Source: Tupaia tana (taxonomy: Eukaryota; Chordata; Mammalia; Scandentia; Tupaiidae). Taken from it: 64,000 nucleotides of DNA. How positions within the stretch are numbered: position 1 is the first letter of the stretch; each line of letters opens with the position of its first letter. This document shows positions 41,768 to 52,011 of the stretch, piece after piece. The notes beneath the pieces were generated by a model. The model was not told the origin of the DNA. It ran no database searches and saw only the letters and a list, made by a program, of their open reading frames with translations. Location: assembly GCA_026018925.1 (NCBI GenBank), contig JAKSZU010000020.1, forward strand, positions 41,447,102 through 41,511,101, read 5' to 3'. The position numbers were made by a program, and so were the translations under genes.

Positions 41768-44700
41768 AAGTGAGAAAGCAAACTGCCAAGTCCAGGACTC
41801 GAACTGCAGTCGGTCATGTGGGAATCCAGCACCCTTAACCACCACGCCACCTGCTGGCACCAAGACTGGTTATTTTTTAAGATCATCCGTACGTGGGTGG
41901 AGCACACGCCCTCCCAGGACTGTGGGGTGAGTGCTGGGCCCCACCACCCTCAGTGCACAGGGAGCCCGTGACGCGAGCACGTGAGTGGGGAGCGCTGAGA
42001 AGGTGCAGCTGAGGGAGCACTGGGTGCAGGAAGGCGGGGAGTTCGGGTCACGGGACGCTCCCAGGGGGTGGGCCAGCTGGTCCCTGTCTCTCTGCAGCTG
42101 GCCCAGGCCCATGGCAGCGTGTTCACCGTGTGGGTGGGCCCCACGCCCGTCGTGGTGCTCAGTGGCTTCCGGACAGTGAAGGAAGCTCTGGTCTCCAATT
42201 CGGAGCAGTTCTCTGGCCGGCCCCTCACCCCGCTCTTCCGGGACCTGTTTGGAGAAAGAGGCAAGGCTGGGGCCAGCAAGTGGTGTGGGGTTGGGTATTG
42301 GACTCCCACATGGCCAACCGCGGTGTGAATCCCGGACCTGGTGGCTTGCTTTCTCACTTTCTCTCCATCTCTCTGTCTCTCTCTCTCTCTCTGGTGAGTG
42401 CATATGTCCTATAGCAAATTTAAAATAATAATAATAATAATAAATAACAAAATTAAGTAAATAATTCTTCAAAACATGAAAGAGGCAAGGCTGCCCTCCT
42501 GCTGGAGAGGGGAGGTGGCTGGATGGTCACTGTGTCTCCTGAAACACCTCTGTGGGTGGGGCGGTCTAAAAGACCTGGGTTCGCGTCTGGGCCTCACCCC
42601 TTGCCAGCTCCGTGACCTGGGGAGCCAGCCTCACAACAGCCCCTCTGTGTGCTCTGTCAATGGGCAACCTCCCAAGGTGGGGAAACTCGGGGAGTGCCGG
42701 CACCGCACCTGGCTCCCTCCTTCTTCCCTCCTCGATCTCCTCCTTCATTTCTTGTGGGCACATTTAAAGGCAAACCAGGCTGGGGACAGCACGGCTGAGG
42801 CACCAGGCTCACTGTCACCTCCCCAGGTGCTCCTGACCTGTCTGCCCTCTAGGCCCTGGTGACAGCCAGGGTGGTCTTGGGCTGGGAGGCTGGGAGGGAC
42901 TCACGGCCTGCCCCACCCCACCCCGGCCCAGGCATCATCTGCAGCAACGGGCACACGTGGAGGCAGCAGAGACGCTTCTGCCTGGCCACGCTGCGCGGGC
43001 TGGGCCTCGGCAGGCCTGCACTGGAGGCCCAGCTGCAGCAAGAGGCGGCAGAGTTGGCTGAGGCCTTCCGCCAGGAGCAGGGTAAGGCGGGTGAGGGCGG
43101 GTGAGGGCGGGTGAGGGCGGGTGAGGGCAGGCCTGCGCTGGACCCCGCCGCCCATGTGCGGGCATGTCCCACAGAGGAGGCTGAGCCTCTCTGCACCTGT
43201 GGATGGTTGTCCCTGAGGCCTGGGAACATTACCAGCAGTTTTGAGCAGCTTCAAGTGGGTGGGCAGAGGCCCAGGGATGCCCTGGTGACTGGGAAGCCAC
43301 AGGCCTGCGCTGTAGCTGGGAAGTGCTCTCCACCTGCATCCGAGCTGTCTACACGGCCAATCGTTTACACATGCTGTTGCCCCTGCTGCAGCGCTCTGGC
43401 CTGCACCCCTCCTCCACGCTTGAACCCACCGCTCCCATCAGATCTGGCAGAGCCCCCGCCAAAGCCCCCCCTAAAACGTCCTCAGAATCCCTCAGCCACC
43501 CCCCACCCCCATGCTGCCAGCTGCCTGCACTCTGTTGTCATTTAAATGGCTAGCTGTCTCCCACCCTCCTGCAAACCCAGCGCCTGGCAGAGCCTGGCAG
43601 GTAGTGAGCGTGCAGTGAGCGTGTGCCGAGGGCGCAGATGCGTGAGCAGGTAGCTGAGCGTGTGCCGGGGGCGCGGACCCAGGTCTCCCAACTCACAGTG
43701 CAGTGCTCCTTCCACTGCGGGAAGGGGCCTGGGGATCACGAGTATCTGGTCTCTTCGACCGGATGTTAAAAAGTCCTGGCTCACCCTGAGAAGGGACCTG
43801 AGTGTCACCGCGGGAAGGGCGGTGTCTCCCCTGCCGTGTTCTCAGCAACAGCCACCCATACAGTGAGCGTGTGCCGAGGGCGCAGACATGTGAGCAGGTA
43901 GCTGAGCGTGTGCCAAGGGCGTGGACGCGTGAGCAGGTAGCTGAGCGTGTGCCGAGGGTGTGGATGTGTGAGCAGGTAGCTGAGCGTGTGCCGAGGGTGT
44001 GGATGTGTGAGCAGGTAGCTGAGCGTGTGCCGAGGGTGTGGACGTGTGAGCAGGTAGCTGAGCGTGTGCCGAGGGCACGGACGCGTGAGCAGGTAGCTGA
44101 GCGTGTGCCAAGGGCGTGGACGCGTGAACAGGTAGCTGAGCGTGTGCCGAGGGTGTGGATGTGTGAGCAGGTAGCTGAGCGTGTGCCGAGGGTGTGGATG
44201 TGTGAATGTACACTGAGCGTGTGCCGAGGGTGTGGACGCGTGAGCAGGTAGCTGAGCGTGTGCCGAGGGCGTGGACGCGTGAGCAGGTAGCTGAGCGTGT
44301 GCCGAGGGTGTGGATGCGTGAGTAGGTAGCTGAGCGTGTGCCGAGGGCGTGGACGCGTGAGCAGGTAGCTGAGCGTGTGCCGAGGGCACGGACGCGTGAG
44401 CAGGTAGCTAAGCGTGTGCCGAGGGTGTGGATGCGTGAACGTGCAGTGATCGTGTGCCGAGGGTGTGGATGCGTGAGCAGGTAGCTGAGTGTGTGCCGAG
44501 GGCGTGGACGCGTGAGCAGGTAGCTGAGCGTGTGCTGAGGGTGTGGATGTGTGAACGTGCAGTGATCGTGTGCCGAGGGCGTGGACGCGTGAGCAGGTAG
44601 CTGAGCGTGTGCCGAGGGTGTGGATGCGTGAACGTGCAGTGAGCGTGTGCCGAGGGCGTGGATGCGTGAGCAGGTAGCTGAGCGTGTGCCGAGGGTGTGG

Positions 44701-47700
44701 ATGCGTGAACGTGCAGTGAGCGTGTGCCGAGGGCGTGGATGCGTGAGCAGGTAGCTGAGCGTGTGCCGAGGGCGTGGATGCGTGAGCAGGTAGCTGAGTG
44801 TGTGCCGAGGGTGTGGACGCGTGAGCAGGTAGCTGAGCGTGTGCCGAGGGTGTGGATGCGTGAACGTGCAGTGAGCGTGTGCGGGCGCGGACGAGTGAGT
44901 AGGTAGCTGAGCGTGTGCCGAGGGTGTGGACGCGTGAGCAGGTAGCTGAGCGGCCCGGTGTAAGACGGGAGGAGCACTCGGCGGGCCCTCACTTGTCCCC
45001 CTCACCTGAGCCCTGCCCTCTGCTCTCAGGTGGACCCTTCGACCCTCAGGTGCCCATTGTCAGGGCCACCACCAGAGTCATCGGGGCCCTGGCGTTTGGT
45101 CGCCGCTTCCTCCCAGAGGAACCCACCCTCCAGGAGCTGATTCAAGCCTTCGACTTCGGCCTGGCCTTTGTCAGCACCGTGTGGCGCCGGGTAACTGGCC
45201 TGTGGGGAGGCTGTGGGCCACTAGGTGGCTGGGGGCCAGGGGGCAGGCAGGGGCCTCGGGGCCTGGCGGAGAGGTGGGAGTTGGGCAGGAGGGAGGCTGT
45301 GGGGCCTGAGCCTGGTTCCTCAGACGGCCTCTGCTCTGGAAGGTGACGAGCTTACAGCCCCAAACCTCCTTTGTGGGGCTCGGCTGGCTGCATGGACGGG
45401 AGTAAGAAGCAGGCTTCATCCTCAGAGAGAGGTCTCTGGGCCTGCGCTGTCCTGTCCGTGCCCTGAGCACAGTCGCTGCTACCGCTGCTCTCGTGTCTGT
45501 CTAGATGATTTGGGGGTCTCAGGTGAGAGGCAGCCCCGGATTGCCCAGGTCGGAGCCCCGACTCCAGTGCTGGTGCCTGAGAAGGCCTGGATGGGGTCTC
45601 TCCCCAGCTGTACGACATGTTTCCCTGGGCCTTCCGCCACCTCCCGGGGCCCCAGCAGGAGCTATTTAGATACCAAGAGGCAGTGCGAGGCTTAATCCGC
45701 CAGGAGGTCACGGCGCACCAACTCAGAGGACCCGGAGCCCCAAAGGACTTCATCAGCTGCTACCTGGCTCAGATGGCTGAGGTGGGCCTGGGGCGGCACA
45801 GAGGGAGGGAGGCGGCTCCGTGCCTGGGCTGCACCTCTCTTCCAAGCCGTGGTCTCAGTTCCTCATCTTAGACTCTGTCTGCAAGGCTTTGGAGCCCCCA
45901 GAAACTGGGTGTGGTGGGGTTTCCTTCCCCACGTTGGTGGAGGCCAGGGCCAGCTTCTGCAGACTCAGGGAGGGTGGGAAGCAGAGGGCCTGGTTGATGT
46001 TGGCGTCAGAACCCCAGGGCAGGCAGCCCCCCTCCAAAAGTCAATGCACCCTGGGGCTTGGGCCCTTCCGAGGGGTCAGGCTCCCAAGGACTTCTGGTCC
46101 TTCAAGTCCTAGGGCAGGTTGCTCTGGGGGGTGGGGTGGGGTGGCACTTCAGAACCAGAGCTGCCCCCCATTCCCCACCTGCCAGGCCACGGACGACCCT
46201 GTCTCCACTTTCAACGAGGAGAACCTGATCCAGGTGGTGACGGACCTGTTCCTGGGAGGCACCGACACCACGGCCACCACTCTGCGCTGGGCACTCTTCT
46301 ACATGGTCCAGCACCGGGCTATCCAGGGTGAGGGCCCGTGGGTGCACCTGGCACTGCTACGTCCTCGTGGGGCTTCTGGGGTGTGGGCACCAACCCCATT
46401 ACTGGGTTCTGGGGTCCCAGGGTGGGTCCTGCTCGCACCCACGTGGCTCAGCAAGTGCTCCTGGCTTTGAGTCTGACAGGAGGGCCTTTGGTTCCCACCA
46501 TGCTACTTGCTGTGCCACCTTGGACGGGTCATTTCACCTGCCAGACGATGCCATTTTGCTCCCTCTGTCATGATTCAACACCTACCAGTGCCAGGCCCTG
46601 TGTTAATACCCACTTCAAGATCACAATTGTAGAGGGGAAAAGTGGCTGGAGTTCCCTTAGGGACAAGCTGGCCATGAGGTCGTTTACAATTCTGGCTCTA
46701 GTTTCAAGACCTTGAGCAAACTCTGTACTGCCGGAGCAGTTCCCCCCGTAAGACGGGGACACGGGGACATCTAGCCCGCAGGACTGCGTCTGGAGCACCT
46801 CGACCAGGGGCGGCCTCTCGGTCCTTCCCTTCCCTGCAGTGCCCCCTGGAGGAAACCCTGCACACTCTCGTCCAGAAACGCCCGCTCTGCCTCCGAGGGG
46901 CTGCTCCTTGGGGCTCAAAGTGGCCGGGTGGAGCGGGCGACCTGGGGCAGCTCATTGGGCGGAACAGGGGTCCCGGCCACGGCTTCCTCCGCGGACTCAC
47001 ACTGCGCCCCCTGCAGAGCGGGTGCAGCAGGAGCTGGACCAGGCGCTGGGCGCGGCCCCGGCCGTCGGCTACGCGGACCGCGAGCGGCTGCCCTACACGC
47101 GCGCCGTGCTCCACGAGGTGCAGCGCCTCAGCAGCGTGGTGGCCGTGGGCGCCGTGCGCCAGTGCGTGAGCTCCACCCGCCTGTGCGGCTACCCGGTGCC
47201 CAAGGTAGGTGGCCGCCAGGGGCCCGCGCCCTTCCTGCCCGGCGCCGCTGCTACCGCTTCTGCCAAACCCGCGAGCTGTCGCTCGTGTCGGCCCCGCCTG
47301 TCACCGACGCCGTGTGGTGATGACGAAAAGAATGCACTCACTGGTGGATGACGTCAAAGTTCCCGAGGCTCAGAGACCGTCCTTGCTGACAGTCTAAGGA
47401 AGTCCTCCCAGCGCTTCCTCTCCGCCTGTGGTGCCCTTACCCACCACGCCACTTGCCGGCCACCTTAACTAGGAGTTTTGTTTTCTGTTTTTGTTTTTGA
47501 GAGGTTTTTGCTATAGGGCGCGTGCGCTTGCCAGACAGACAGAGAGAGACAGAGAGACAGAAAGCAAGAAATCACCCCCGGGGGGGATGGCCACGCCACA
47601 ATCCCTTCTCCTCCATTCTCCTCTCGGGATCTTGGGCACACACGCACATGTGCCCAGCGTGAGTTTAAGCCACTGGGTCCGGGATTTGAACCGTGGTCGA

Positions 47701-50700
47701 CTACATGGGAGTCCAGTGACATAGCCATTATGCTAACTGCTGGTCCCCCATGTGGGTTTTTTCTTTTTTCTTTTCTTTTCTTTCTTTTTTTTTTTTTTTT
47801 CCGGAGAGGTTTTTTTTTTTTGCTATAGGGCACGTGCACTCACCAGATAGACAGAGAGAGACAGAGAGACAGAAAGCAAGAAATCACCTTCCAGGGGGGA
47901 TGGCCACACCGCAATCCCTTCTCCTCCATTCTCCTCTTGGGACCTTGGGCACGCACACAAACGCACCCGGCGTGAGTTTTAAGCCACCAGGTCCGAGACG
48001 CGAACCGTGGTCGACTACATGGGAGTCCAGCGACATAGCCATTATGCTAACTGTTGGTCCCCCGTGTGGGTTTTTGATAAGAACTGGCCCATACCATAGT
48101 AATACCTGCTCTCTGCTGAGGCTGACTGTGTGCTCAGGGCTTTGCACCCACTGTGTCATCGGTCCTCACAGAACGTTGTGAGGGACAGTGGTGAGATACA
48201 GTATTGTTGGCCACGCCAGGCAGAGCCTAGACAAAAAGTGCTGAATTAGTTCTCTATCTTGCTGTATAGCAAACTACTCCCAAACCAAGCAGTTTAAAAC
48301 AGTTGCACTGGGCCAGCTGGTGGTTGGGGCAGCTGGGTCACACATGGTTGCCTCCCATGGTTTGAGACCCAGCCCCAGTGGCTTAAAGGACATGCCAGAC
48401 CTGTGTGTGCCCAAAGTCCTGAGAGGAGAATGGAGGAGAAGGGATTGTCATGCGGCCATCCTTCACAGGGGCGACGCCTCACTTTCTCTCTCTCTGTCCC
48501 TCTCTGGCAAGCTCATAACTCTATAGCAAAAACTTAGAAAACAAACACAACATAGCATTTATAATTTCCCAGTTTCTGAGGGTCCGTAAACTGAGTGCAG
48601 CTTAGCCAGGTGCCTCTGATTTGAGGTCTCACGAGGTTACCATCAAGTCCGTGGTGGAGGCCGCAGGCTCATCTAAAAGCTCCACTGGGGCGTCTTCACT
48701 TCAAGCTCACTCATGCCTGAATTCAGGATTCACTTGAATCCTACCCTTCAAGGGAGGAGATTGAGCATGAACCCCAGGAGTGGACATTGGGGACATTTTA
48801 AAGGTAATGCAGTGGGGCCAGCAGGTGACATGGTGGTTAAGGGTGCTGGACTCTCACCTGGCTGACCATGGTTTGAGTCCTGGACCTGGCAACTTGCTTT
48901 CTCACCTCCCTCTCTCTCTCTTTCTCTCTCTCTCTGTGTCTTTTTCTGGTGAATATGCATGCCTTATAGCAAATTAAATCATAATCGTAATAATAAATAA
49001 CTTTTTTAGATAATTATTTTATTTAACTTTATTTATTTTAATTTTTCCAGAGAGGAACAGAGAGAAAGTGAGAAAGCAAGCCTCCAGGTCCAGGACTTGA
49101 ACTGCAGTTGGCCATGTGGGAGTCTAGCACCGTTAACCACCATGCCACCTGCCGGCCCCAAATGAAAACATTTAAGAAGACAATGCAGCATAGGTGTGTG
49201 CATGTCAAAGTGGCCATCTCAGTGACCACGGAGCTCAGTTGCTCACCCCCGTGCCTGGAGCAGGGCGCCCCCTCTGTGCTCAAGGTGGACGCCGGAGTAA
49301 GACTTCCTCCAGAGAGGGCCGTGAGTCTAGCCTGGTGCTCCAGCCCTCCCTCTGTGGACTCCGCTCCATCCAGAGAGTCTTCACGAGAGTCTTTACTCAG
49401 CTCTTATTACTGCGGCTCAGCTCGGGTGGACTCTACTCCAGGGGCCTTTCAGGGCCCATTGTTAACGTAGTAATTTGCTCAGACTTGAGATTCCCACTCC
49501 GCACACCCCTTCTTCACAGCCTGTCCTTTAGAGATGGTCGTTTTTGTTATTTCTTCTTATAGACAGGGAAACTTCAGCTTAGCTCAGTGACCGCTGGAAA
49601 CACACAGCTGGCCTGCAAACCCAGTCCCCGAGCCACAGATCCGTGTCTGACTCCAGTCCTGTTTTTCCCACTGTGCTCTCTGCTGCTGTCTTGCTCCCCA
49701 AACTGCCCCTCTCGTCAGTCAGCGAGCCCCCGTGTTAACTAGAGCGGGTCTGCGCGGCCGATACGGGACTGCTCTTGGCAGTAGCCGGGCCACAGGCTCA
49801 TAGACTTGTCAAGGTCCCTGGATGTGAGGACAGAACCACATTACCAGCTCGTCTCGCTGGTGGCAGGGCAGAAAGGCCTGGGCCCAGGTTGTCCAAATGC
49901 TGTGCCAAGTTAGATCAAGTTAAAGGAGGGGGACAGGGGTTAGCCCTGTTTTATGCATTTGGGATTAGAAATTTCCTTAAGAGCCCATGCCTGCCAATTA
50001 GGTTCTGGGAGTTCTGTGATAGAGCTCCAGGGAACCATTAGCAACCTGCAGTCAATAGTGAGCTTTCACAGCTTGGGTGAGTGACGTCTGCTGAACGTGG
50101 GTGAAAGCGTGGCAGATCATTACGCTTACAGATACCGCTGGGCTGTCCTGTGCCAGCAGCTGGGCGTTCCACAGCCACAGCAGCAGTGGCCCCTCGAATA
50201 CTCAGCACGCTTCCAGCCTGTCTCTCTTCATTCTATTTGGTCGTGAACTCCGAATGCCACTTACTGGGGAGGAGCTGGGGGCGGGGGGGGGGGGGTTGCC
50301 CATCTTTTGCGTGGCTAGGCTACGCTCCGAACCTGTCCCGTGAGCTCAGACCAGCCAGTCACTTTGGGAGGAGACCAGCACGTCATGCAGAGTAGCGAAT
50401 AGCTACTGCAGGGGAAGAGCCCCTTGCCAGAAGCCTCTTCCTCTGAAGAAAATGATTAACTGCTGCAATGCAGAGACTTATTTGATCCCAGGTGGCAAGA
50501 GCAGGGGCAAATTCCCAGGAATATTTGTGAGAAAGGAATAGCTTATACAGGCAGCAGCAAGAACACCTGCCTTCCATCACCTCTGCTTACCGTCCCAGAG
50601 TGGCCAGGTCTGGGTGCCGGATTGCAACAACGGGAAAGTGCTTCCTGAAATTACTTACAGCAGTTCGATTTCTGCATTCTTTATTGGCTTCTGTTTGGGA

Positions 50701-52011
50701 TGCAGAATTTTTTGTTTGTTTTTTAAATAATTATTTTATTTAATGTTAATTATTTATTTAACCAGAGAGGGACAGAGTGAGAGAGAAAGTGAGAAAGCAA
50801 GCTGCCAAGTCCAGGACTCGAACTGTGGTCACCCGTGTGGGAGTCCAGTGCCCTTAACCACCACGCCACCTGCCAGCCCCCCATTTTTTATATTTTTTAA
50901 TTCTAAGCTATCTACGTCAAAACTAAGAAGCCAGTCGCCAGCCTCCGGTCCCGCCGGGCAGCTGGTCTGCTTCTATGGTATTTTGCAAATGAGCTCATCT
51001 GGGGCCTGAGGTCCCCTGAATCCTGGAGTGTCCTAGCTCTTGGGGCCATAACCACCCCATTTGTCCCCCCCCCCCCCATGTGCTTTCTGCCTTCCCCAAC
51101 CCAAGAGAGTGAAGTGTTCTGTCTCCCGCTTTTCCATCCCTCAGCCTTTCTGTCCACCTGCTTGCCATTTCATGCCTCCTCTTCTCTCTGTGACACACGC
51201 ATTCGCACACACACACAACTAGCCCTGGTGTCTGTTGCTAGGCGCTGCGCGTGGGCCCCTCCTGTCATGTTGGAGAGCTGCTGGCCTCTCCAAGGAGCGA
51301 GTGGCTCCCTGTCGCTAGTCCTGGGCTGAGAGTCTTCAGGACATGTGGGTGTAATGCTGGCTCCTTGCTGATAAGAGCCTGGAGGGAGGCCACCCCAAAA
51401 AGGCCTGCCTGCTGAATCTCCCCCAGGCCAGCTCCCTGGGGCCACTCTCACAGCCTGCTGGGTGCTGTCTGAACTCAGTGTGACCCAGTGTCAGGGCTGG
51501 GTACTGGGCCCTCTGCAGCTCCCTGAGCCACACCAGCTCCCCTCTGCAGGGCACCATCATCTTGCCCAACCTGGCCTCCGTGCTCCACGACCCTGAGTGC
51601 TGGGAGACCCCTCGACAGTTCAACCCAGGTCACTTCCTGGACAAGGATGGAAACTTCGTGGTCAATGAGGCCTTTCTGCCCTTCTCTGCAGGTACAAGGC
51701 CCGGTGCTGGGTCCTGGGTCGCAGGCGGGGATGTGCTGGGTCAGTACGAGGCCGAGCTCAGAACCGTCCTCTGAGCCTTCTCTCTGCTGCTAGGGCATCG
51801 GGTGTGCCCAGGGGAGCAGCTGGCGCGAATGGAGCTCTTCCTGATGTTCGCCACCCTCCTCAGGACCTTTCAGTTCCAACTGCCAGAGGGGAGCCCGGGG
51901 CTCAGGCTGGAGTCTGTCTTCGGGGGCACTCTGCAGCCCCAGCCCCAGAAGATCTGTGCAGTGCCCCGCCTGAGCGGCCCCAGCCCGTGTCAGAGGGAAG
52001 ACGGCCTGTAG
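40741..52011 (+). CDS. CYP2AB1: Cytochrome P450 family 2 (CYP2AB1), complete, nine exons
   Basis: Haem-thiolate monooxygenase of the endoplasmic reticulum, working with NADPH-P450 reductase; the substrate is unknown. Exons 40741-40911, 42098-42260, 42932-43081, 45030-45190, 45608-45781, 46186-46327, 47017-47204, 51550-51691 and 51794-52011 join to 1,509 nt, 502 codons plus TAG, with no stop or frameshift. The nine-exon phase pattern and the 150/161/142/188/142-nt exons are typical of CYP2. Motifs: N-terminal membrane anchor (2-22), PPGP hinge (31-34), C-helix WRQQRRF (121-127), I-helix GGTDTT (297-302), ExxR (EVQR, 354-357), PRQFNP (404-409) and haem loop FSAGHRVCPG with Cys435. The name rests on position between ABCC5 and PARL, where human has the pseudogene CYP2AB1P. 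An in-frame ATG at 40678 lies at or before the likely start site, so 40741 is preferred. Confidence 0.88.
41352..41535 (+). repeat. Inverted duplicate, left copy
   Basis: About 184 bp in intron 1 from ATGGGTGGCTGCTGCTGAG to GACCCGGGTTCG. It reappears in reverse complement at 43674-43859 with only a few mismatches. Its last 50 bp look MIR-derived. Confidence 0.92.
41655..41862 (-). repeat. tRNA-derived SINE, short form, with (GA)n expansion
   Basis: AATAATTATTTTATTTTAC tail, TTTGACCAGAGAG expanded to a (GA) tract at about 41711-41760, and reversed head CACCTGCTGGCACC. Confidence 0.88.
42098..42260 (+). CDS. CYP2AB1: CYP2AB1 exon 2, GC splice donor
   Basis: The acceptor CTCTGCAG precedes 42098. 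It encodes LAQAHGSVFTVWVGPTPVVV through LFRDLFGER plus one base of Gly, 163 nt as in other CYP2 genes. The intron starts GCAAGG, so this is a GC-AG intron. The exon sequence before it (AAAGAG) pairs reasonably with U1. A SINE begins 9 bp past the junction. Confidence 0.85.
42270..42477 (+). repeat. SINE with a TSD that duplicates the exon 2 donor
   Basis: The tRNA-SINE (GGGCCAGCAAGTGGTGTGG head, CTATAGCAAATTT tail) is flanked by a perfect 16-bp duplication, GAAAGAGGCAAGGCTG, at 42254-42269 and 42478-42493. The first copy holds the last 7 nt of exon 2 and the GC donor. Confidence 0.95.
42545..42690 (+). repeat. MIR relic
   Basis: AAGACCTGGGTTCGCGTCTGG, CAGCTCCGTGACCTGGGGAG and TCTGTCAATGGGC follow MIR order. 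Confidence 0.55.
42932..43081 (+). CDS. CYP2AB1: CYP2AB1 exon 3 (C-helix)
   Basis: The acceptor GGCCCAG and donor GTAAGG bound the 150 nt typical of CYP2 exon 3. GIICSNGHTWRQQRRF holds the C-helix Trp and Arg that hydrogen-bond a haem propionate. It ends LAEAFRQEQ plus one base of Gly. Confidence 0.9.
43605..44955 (+). repeat. 39-bp minisatellite filling CYP2AB1 intron 3
   Basis: Units built on TGAGCGTGTGCCGAGGG, TGTGGATGCG and TGAGCAGGTAGC. Interspersed variants carry AACGTGCAGTGAGCG or ATCG in place of GAGCAGGTAGCTGAGCG. One or two units lie before the inverted-repeat block (43605-43673) and about 27 after it (43862-44955). Because 39 is a multiple of three, both strands stay open for hundreds of codons. 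These are not genes. Confidence 0.95.
43674..43859 (-). repeat. Inverted duplicate, right copy
   Basis: Reverse complement of 41352-41535. ACCGGATGTTAAAAAGTCC and GGGAAGGGCGGTGTCTCCCC match without change. It lies within the minisatellite array. Confidence 0.92.
45030..45190 (+). CDS. CYP2AB1: CYP2AB1 exon 4
   Basis: The acceptor CTCTCAG and donor GTAACT bound 161 nt, the standard CYP2 exon 4 size. It completes a Gly codon and encodes GPFDPQVPIVRATTRVIGAL through FVSTVWRR (residues 163-215). ALAFGRRF corresponds to the conserved FGxRF of CYP2 enzymes. Confidence 0.9.
45608..45781 (+). CDS. CYP2AB1: CYP2AB1 exon 5
   Basis: The acceptor CTCCCCAG and donor GTGGGC bound 174 nt, 58 codons (residues 216-273): LYDMFPWAFRHLPGPQQELF through DFISCYLAQMAE. 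LYDMFP and HLPGPQQ are CYP2-type. The exon is one codon shorter than the usual 177 nt. Confidence 0.9.
46186..46327 (+). CDS. CYP2AB1: CYP2AB1 exon 6 (I-helix)
   Basis: The acceptor CTGCCAG and donor GTGAGG bound 142 nt. ATDDPVSTFNEENLIQVVTD leads into LFLGGTDTTATTLRWALFYM. GGTDTT is the oxygen-activation motif with its conserved acid and Thr pair, unaltered. Confidence 0.92.
46450..46770 (+). repeat. Two tandem MIR relics
   Basis: TGCTGTGCCACCTTGGACGG, CATTTCACCTGCCAG and then CAAGACCTTGAGCAAACTC are MIR-type segments in intron 6. Confidence 0.45.
47017..47204 (+). CDS. CYP2AB1: CYP2AB1 exon 7 (K-helix ExxR)
   Basis: The acceptor CCCTGCAG and donor GTAGGT bound 188 nt, standard for CYP2 exon 7. 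VQQELDQALGAAPAVGYADR, then YTRAVLHEVQRLSS, carries the invariant Glu354 and Arg357. Very GC-rich third positions compared with neighbouring introns. Confidence 0.92.
47496..48062 (-). repeat. Two adjacent reversed long-form SINEs
   Basis: 47496-47748 and 47762-48062 are both near-consensus. The second is flanked by CCCCATGTGGGTTTTT (about 47745) and CCCCGTGTGGGTTTTT (about 48060), its target duplication, and carries an expanded poly-T at the tail end. Confidence 0.92.
48308..49160. repeat. Three tRNA-SINEs in CYP2AB1 intron 7
   Basis: 48308-48540 (+, long), 48811-48995 (+, short) and 49000-49160 (-, short). The last two form a head-to-tail inverted pair with joined A/T-rich tails. Confidence 0.83.
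49162..50720. other. CYP2AB1 intron 7, mainly unique DNA
   Basis: A MIR-like piece at about 49550-49640 and a run of 14 G near 50282. No gene seen. Confidence 0.5.
50722..50882 (-). repeat. tRNA-derived SINE, short form
   Basis: AATAATTATTTTATTTAATG tail, ACCAGAGAGGGACAG, and reversed head CACCTGCCAGCCCC. Confidence 0.88.
51550..51691 (+). CDS. CYP2AB1: CYP2AB1 exon 8
   Basis: The acceptor CCTCTGCAG and donor GTACAA bound 142 nt, standard for CYP2 exon 8. It encodes GTIILPNLASVLHDPECWET through NEAFLPFSA plus one base of Gly. PRQFNPGHFLDKDG is the meander region. FLPFSA leads into the haem loop. Confidence 0.92.
51794..52011 (+). CDS. CYP2AB1: CYP2AB1 exon 9 (haem-binding Cys, stop)
   Basis: The acceptor CTGCTAG precedes 51794. 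GHRVCPGEQLARMELFLMFA completes FxxGxRxCxG with Cys435 as the haem thiolate ligand. The protein ends PSPCQREDGL then TAG at 52009-52011, a usual CYP2 length. An ATTAAA at 52215-52220 is a weak candidate polyadenylation signal. Confidence 0.92.

Noticed and set aside
43802..44251. 149-codon plus-strand frame with repeated EQVAERVPR
   Set aside because: Same minisatellite read on the other strand.
43842..45005. 387-codon minus-strand open frame rich in His, Thr and Ala with repeated SAHAQLPAHA
   Set aside because: It is translation of the 39-bp minisatellite, whose unit is a multiple of three. No start context, domain or splice partner, and it lies in an intron of a gene on the other strand.
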